Source: Sequoia sempervirens (Eukaryota; Streptophyta; Pinopsida; Cupressales; Cupressaceae). From it: DNA of 64,000 bases. The stretch's first letter is position 1; each line of letters opens with the position of its first letter. A program made the translations under genes and the position numbers. The DNA is taken from NCBI GenBank assembly GCA_007258455.2, contig VDFB02254868.1:1-64000 (forward strand), given 5' to 3'. The notes below the pieces were generated by a model. It had not been told where the DNA came from. It ran no database searches and saw nothing but the letters and a program-made list of their open reading frames with translations. Of this stretch, positions 58,964-64,000 are shown piece after piece.

Positions 58964-61288
58964 CTAGAGGGTAGCAGGCCTTGATGATGAAGCTCCTATT
59001 GCAGTGCTTCTAACCAAATCCTCATATATTTGACCAGGCAGTCCAGCCTCCTCTAGTATATCGAAATCCTGAGGTGCAATAGAATCTGAATCTTCGTCAG
59101 CAGCAATCCATTCATTATCTGGATCAATCTCATCAAGGTCAATTGGGTCATCATCCTCAACAGTACCTGTTGCAGCCCATGAAGGAATTAGTCTTGGCCT
59201 TACAAGTGAAAAAGATAATGAATACAATTTCAACTAACTACAAGTATATTGAAAGTCTAACCTTGAGCTTTCTTCATCTTCAAGCGGAGGTTGTGGTGAA
59301 CAAACACCAAGTCGCTCATTCGTTGTTGTGTTAGCCGGTTGCGTTTCTTGGAGTGTATGTGTTCAAAAACACTCCAATTACGCTCACAAGCAGATGAACT
59401 ACATGGCTGGCTCAAAATGCGTCTCGCCATCCATCTAAGGTTTTTGGTTTCATGACCAAAATAATCCCACCATTGTGCTGCAAAAACACATTACATGGAG
59501 ATGATATCATGTAAGAATATCTTAAAATAATCATCGTGTCCACAAAATAGAGACTATCACAGGTTTATAGAATCTACCTGGTAGCAAGGTATTTCTGCCT
59601 TCGATGGCGGCTATAGATGAGAGAAAACCCCTTGCTTGCTTGTACGTTGCTAACTCTCCCATAGCTCCCTTTAATTGTTCTCTAGAAAGCATTTTTTCCA
59701 TGCACATGAACAAGCCCTGTGTTACCTCACCATCATCATTTCTAAATGAAGAGTCATAGAACAAACTTGGATTAAGATAATATCCTGCAGCATGGAGAGG
59801 AGAATGCATCTGCTGATCCCATCTTCTATCAATTATGTCCCATAACGGCATATAAGTGTCCCTGTCATTTTGCATCCTACCCCTCATCACCTCCTTGGCC
59901 CTATCCATGGCCTCATACAAATAACCCATGGGGGATTTATCCCCATCCACTAGTCTTAAGACTTTTACTAGAGGCTCTGAAAACTCTACAACTCGTTCAG
60001 CTGCATCCCAAAAACTAGAAGAGTACATATAGCCTGCCACTGCTATGCCTTCTACTAGATTTGCGAAGGCAGACGACTCCCACTCATTTGAAACAAACAT
60101 TCGTTTCAAATTCATTTTTTGTTGGCATAGAGTCTGTAGTGCAAGGAATTGTGTTGCAAATCTTGTCACCCCTGGGCGAACTAGCTCCTTGCCTTCTGTG
60201 AAAGTACGCATCATGCACAAAACCCTCGTGTGATTATAAATGAATTTTGTAACCTTGCGGGCCTTTTGCAATACCTCCTTAACCCATTCAAGTTTTCCAA
60301 TGTCCTCAAGGGTTAGATCAAGGCAATGTGCTGCGCATGGGGTAAAAAATATAGACGGGTATTTGTCTGTCAAGAGTCTACCAGCGGCTACACAAGCTGC
60401 AGCATTGTCTGTAATAAATTGAACCACATTTTGTGGCCCAACTTCTATTACCACAAGATCATACATCTGAAACAATGCAGCTGCAGATTTGATAGTATCG
60501 GATGCATCCAGGGATTTCAAAAATATAGTGCCAATCTCACAAGAGACAAGGAAGTTGATGAGGGTTCGATTCCTTCTATCTGTCCATCCATCTGACATTA
60601 TGGTGCAACCAGTCTTTTCCCACTCTATTTTATGCTCTGTAACAACATCTTTAACATCTCGTACTGCATCATTGAGCATACCAACCCTCAAGCTCTCGTA
60701 AGATGGGGCTTTGAACCCAGGACCCGCACCTGCAATAGCATCCACCATACCTTGCCAATATGGCGATCTAGCAACATGAAATGGCAAGCTAGAGTAGTAC
60801 CAAAAGTTTCCAATCGCCTTCCTTGCTTGTTCATGGACATTCTTCCTCCATCCTGTACTCTCCAAAGTGGTTTGTGCTCCTGGTGTAGTACGAGGTGCAA
60901 AGAAAGCATTAATGTTTCCTCCACCTGTGTTTGGGCCACGCGCTGTAGAAGGAGGTGTTGACCCTGATTCCCTCAAAAACTCACTTGCATCATCATCCTG
61001 ACCTTGATTCCCTCTACTATTTGTAGAATTAGAACCTATTTCAACCCCGGTTCTTGCCTTTTTTGCCTTGTTCTCAGGAATCGCATGAAGAGCCAGTAGT
61101 GCCTGGTGTGTGACATCTGCAGGGCATCCAGGACAAGGATTGCTGTTATTCCCTGGCTCTTTTGCCAAGTGCCATTTGAAACGATAAATGCCCCCATTGA
61201 TATCAGTTTTACACCAGTTGCATTTAACCTTCGTTGTACCCCTGACTGAAGTACAATGTGACCATGCAAAGTCTTTTTGACGTGGCAT
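58964..61288 (-). CDS. hAT transposase (709 residues, three exons)
   Basis: Exons on the minus strand are 61288-59578, 59477-59262 and 59166-58964. Junctions are CTACCAG^GTAGATT...TTTTTGCAG^CACAATGG and GCTCAAG^GTTAGA...GCAACAG^GTACTG, and the exon lengths sum to 710 codons including the stop. MPRQKDFAW is the first Met of the frame. A BED-type zinc finger binds DNA (C23, C26, H40, C52). The likely catalytic acidic residues lie in MSDGWTD, ITDNAAACV and CERNWSVFEHIH. The last belongs to the C-terminal dimerisation region (RRILSQPCSSSACERNW...NRLTQQRMSDLVFVHHNL). The acidic tail DPIDLDEIDPDNEW is shared with hAT-1. A further acceptor-like TTGCAG lies 15 bp before the ATG and may end a 5' untranslated intron. 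The protein would cut and paste the element. Confidence 0.88.
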
Positions 61289-61538
61289 TATGATCAAATC
61301 TGCAATAAACATTTTTTATTCAGTCTACTTTGTGGACAGTTAGGAGAGAAGACAGAAAATGAAAACCAATGCACCTAATGTATAAATTTTGACCTCTATT
61401 TATAATATTGATAAGTTAGAAGTTTAAACTAATATCCCAATCAACTCTAAATTGAAATTGTACATGTTAAATGATGCAGTTAAGAATTTATTACAAAATT
61501 GAAATTGTGCATGTTAAACAAAGCATACAAGAAGATAA

Positions 61539-61760
61539 CTAGAGTAATGCTAGCTCACCTTCTAAATATTCTTAAAATTATCTATAACTAAATTTTTGAC
61601 AGCGTTGACTCAATTGACTACCAAAAAAATCATACCAAAACATCTATAACTAGAGTAATGCTAGCTCACCTTCTAAATATTCTTAAAATTATCTATAACT
61701 AAATTTTTGACAGCGTTGACTCAATTGACTGCCAAAAAAATCATGTCAAAATATTCTTAA
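61539..61760. repeat. ~111-bp tandem duplication in the hAT-2 5' region
   Basis: CTAGAGTAATGCTAGCTCACC ... GACAGCGTTGACTCAATTGAC occurs twice in tandem with an offset of ~111 bp and only a few differences. The word TTTTTGACAGCGTTGACT appears in each copy and again at ~62960 near the right end. It could bind transposase or set promoter strength. Confidence 0.7.
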
Positions 61761-62890
61761 AATTATCTATAAACAAAGCATACCAATACACAGGTTGATT
61801 CAATATGATAAATATTACAATTTCTTTAAGTTTGTTTTATTCTCAAAATAATAGTAAAATACATGCCTGAACATTTTGATGTCATTGACAATTAAGCCAA
61901 TAGATACAATATAAACAAGGAAAATAAGTTGATTCCATGTGATTTTATTTGATATTATAAATATACATACAGAACGAATATCGGTAAACATCAAATGCTT
62001 ACAAGTTTCTCTCCATCTTGTTTTCAAAAAAAGAGAAAGAAGATTGGTTTTATTCCTAAGGGACTGAGTAAGAGCGTAGCTTACCATAGGTTTCAGCGTT
62101 TTGAAGTATGTTCATAAAATAATCATAAGTTTTTCTGGACTGTCTAACAGATAACTGTAAACTTATCATCAGAGCTATTGTAGCTGCTAAAAATTTATTC
62201 TATTGATAATAATATATAATATAAATTTGTAAGATTTTAATCGATTATGTTGAAAGTATATAATCCATAGATAAGATAGAATAGTCTATTATTACCCTTT
62301 TTGTTGATCTACAATCTACAGCGAACATAATATCTAAGGAAAAAGCAACTCAAAAATCAGTTATATTTGTTTTATATAAAATATATGTATTGAATAATAT
62401 TTCTGTATTAAATCATCGTTATAAATTTACATATAAACATTTGAGATTACTTTTCAAAATCTATCAAACTTAAAAAGAGTATATTTTACAAGATCTAAAC
62501 AAAAAAAAACTTTCTGAAACTCAATGTTGAGGTCTTTCAAGAAAGAAAAGAAGGTAAAAATACCAGACCTCTCCCGCCCCTGTTGAGTCGAGCAATCCAC
62601 TACTTCCTGAGGCAAAATTGATTCCCGCACTAAAATTTGCCTTTGGTCTGAGACGACTTTATGTTGAGAAAGAACCAAAACGCGCCCAGAAAAACGCAAA
62701 TAGAAGAAGACTGCTCCAGAAATTCGCGTCAGTAAAAAATGCCCTCTTTTGAGTAGATTCAAACTCGAAAAACCTTCAGCCGCCTTCAGGTGTTTTCGCG
62801 CACATCAGAAACCCTCGACTCACACTTTAAAAAGGAGAAAACGCGATATATAAAAGCAAAAACGCGTCTTTTTTAGGGTTTTTTTTCAAA
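61761..62890 (-). other. 5' non-coding region of hAT-2
   Basis: No coding frame recognised. It presumably contains the transposase promoter and leader. The 102- and 90-codon minus-strand frames here lack recognisable motifs. Confidence 0.5.
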
Positions 62891-63083
62891 CGCGATTTTT
62901 TCACGTTTTTTTGCCGATTTTTGGTCGAAAAAACCCGATTTTTAGCCGATTTTCAACGATTTTTTGACAGCGTTGACTGCCCAAAAAATCGGGATTTTTC
63001 AGGGAAAAAATCGGCAACCCCAGATTTTTTCAAAATCGCGATTTTTCCGATTTTTTGGTGATTTATGCTTCTATGGTTTGAAC

Positions 63084-63516
63084 ATCTTTAGTCATCTCCC
63101 TTGAAGATTGCACCGACTCCGCGGAAGCTGTCCGATGCGAGGCAAAGCGAAGTCCGGTTAGAAGTTTGCTGAAGTTGAGCTCCATATCCCACGCCTTAGA
63201 ATAGATTTAGACTCTCTAAACCCTACCCCATTTCAATTCAGTACTTTCCGGTTAGAATAGGAAACCCGCGCTTCATAGACAAATCCTTCAAGCGTTTGAA
63301 TTCCTTTCTCCACTGCCGAACAATTCCGTAAGTCCCCTTGAAATACCAGCAAATCACATCGAGCCAACTGAGCCTATTCGCACTAAAGGAACCTTGGAGT
63401 TGAACGCATGAACTTTCTTGCAATCTTAGCATGCGGAATACTTTGATCAAGAGAGGATAGGGAAGCCGTTGGCGACTTTATTCTGCGTTGGTGTGGTCAT
63501 GAAAAACACATCAACA
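63084..63516 (+). other. U5-like tail of unit II
   Basis: Aligns with 44014-44480 of unit I on the other strand: CTTGAAGATTGCACC, CTAAGATTGCAAGAAAGTTCATG and the end CATCAACA. The 70-codon minus-strand frame at 63238-63450 is not considered a gene. Confidence 0.7.
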
Positions 63517-63521
63517 GATAG

Positions 63522-64000
63522 TCAACACACATATGCATTGTGCCATCTTTCTTTTTGACCAGCACTACTGCAGAAGCAAAAGGACTCTTGCTTGGTCTAA
63601 TGAAACCGGTCTCCAATAGCTCCTTGATGGATTTTTTGATCTCATCTTTTTGCTTCTTTGGATAACGGTATGATGTAGTCATGACGGGCTTTGCTCCTTC
63701 TTCTAATTCAATTACATGCTCAGAACTTCTTTCAGGAGGTCTTCCAGGAGGTAGGCTTCCAAAGACTTTGCTCTTCTTTGAAAGTAAGGCTTGGATATCA
63801 GGATGATATTGCCTCTTCTCTTCCACTGGATCAGCTGGTAGGACCATACACTCAGTTGCCCACTCAACTTGATCATGACGGATCAGCCTTTCCATCCTTT
63901 TCAAGGACACAATTCGAGGGCCTCCATTTGACATCCCTCTCAAAACAACCTTCTTTCCATCAGCTTGAAATTTCAGCTCCATTGTTTGTAAATTCAAAGT
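63522..64000 (-). pseudogene. Chromovirus pol, protease-RT linker and RT N-terminus (part 1, runs off the window)
   Basis: The minus-strand frame carries VLRGMSNGGPRIVS, the typical gypsy linker HPDIQALLSKKSKVFG, then RT: ELEEGAKPVMTTSYRYPKKQ, IKELLETGFIRPSKSPFAS and VLVKKKDGTMHMCVDY. It is open from the window edge to the target site GATAG at 63517-63521. Gag, protease and the 5' LTR lie beyond 64000. It is listed as part of a broken gene only because of the two insertions and two nonsense codons downstream. Confidence 0.9.

Larger units (their letters stand above)
58556..63075 (-). mobile_element. hAT transposon, apparently intact (hAT-2)
   Basis: 4.5-kb element with ends CATAGCAGCATAAATC and, inverted, CATAGAAGCATAAATC. 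It has a perfect 8-bp duplication, GTTTGAAC, at 58548-58555 and 63076-63083. Unit I carries the matching unoccupied site (44471-44486), confirming the borders. Both subterminal regions are packed with AAAAATCGG / CCGATTTTT words (58575-58650 and 62890-63060), likely transposase-binding sites. The transposase gene on the minus strand can be read as three exons without a stop, so the element could be autonomous. Confidence 0.92.
54711..63516 (+). mobile_element. LTR-like unit without ORF (unit II), TSD GATAG, carrying hAT-2
   Basis: Plus-strand insertion from TGTTGTGACC to CATCAACA. GATAG flanks it at 54706-54710 and 63517-63521, and chromovirus RT is continuous across the site (VDY|RALNQ). Without the nested hAT-2 it is about 4.3 kb. 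It shares its termini, leader palindromes, ATGCGCCC array, TTGTTTTGCAG acceptor, CTATATAAAGGGG and AATAAA contexts and U5 tail with unit I. Between the acceptor (57736) and TATA (58068) it has only ~330 bp and no long ORF. It therefore looks like a non-coding relative of unit I. Confidence 0.8.

Noticed and set aside
44014..63516. Units I and II as cut-and-paste DNA transposons
   Set aside because: The inverted ends are only a few bases (TGTTG/CAACA) and the duplications are 5 bp, which fits LTR ends better; no transposase is encoded outside hAT-2.

Overview
The window looks like intergenic and intronic DNA from a large, repeat-packed seed-plant genome, most likely a conifer or other gymnosperm (inference). 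It is AT-rich and built almost entirely of nested transposable elements. It holds one recognisable host gene, the first two exons of a 2-oxoglutarate/Fe(II) dioxygenase at 24062-24970, and one fragment of an SKP2A-like F-box/LRR gene. No bacterial, organellar, rRNA, tRNA or CRISPR features were seen.

Left part (1-16.5 kb): AT-rich flank with no gene, then an old Ty1/copia element (2099-13915, minus strand, TSD GATCA) carrying a younger Ty1/copia element (6220-13156, minus, perfect TSD CATAA). The younger copy has lost the N-terminal half of its reverse transcriptase, which is replaced by about 430 bp of unrelated sequence. A tRNA-derived SINE (14562-14761, 10-bp TSD) and a truncated copia LTR follow.

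17.1-23.5 kb is a 6.3-kb TG...CA unit with TSD ACACG that holds an intact 1,159-codon ORF of unknown function. A 271-bp hAT MITE (TSD ATGGGACC) sits directly in front of the dioxygenase promoter. After the dioxygenase exons come the SKP2A fragment, a decayed Ty3/gypsy element split by a decayed hAT transposon (27332-31067, TSD GGTTTGAC), about 3 kb with nothing recognisable, and a decayed ORF split by a gag-protease-only copia element (36461-40582, TSD GATGT).

Right part (42.7-64 kb): a young Ty3/gypsy chromovirus (minus) is interrupted twice by members of one unusual family, 44014-53408 (TSD CCTTG) and 54711-63516 (TSD GATAG). The second is itself interrupted by an apparently intact hAT transposon (58556-63075, TSD GTTTGAAC). 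Joined across the two insertions on paper, the chromovirus frame shows only two nonsense codons.

The most interesting system is the family at 17166-23482, 44014-53408 and 54711-63516. Each unit has TG...CA ends and a 5-bp TSD, like an LTR, but contains no second LTR, gag or pol. In transcription order each has a long repeat-rich leader, a splice-acceptor-like site, a ~1,120-1,160-codon ORF (intact, decayed or absent), a TATA box and a short R/U5-like tail. The simplest reading is giant solo LTRs (4-9 kb) that carry a protein-coding gene in U3.
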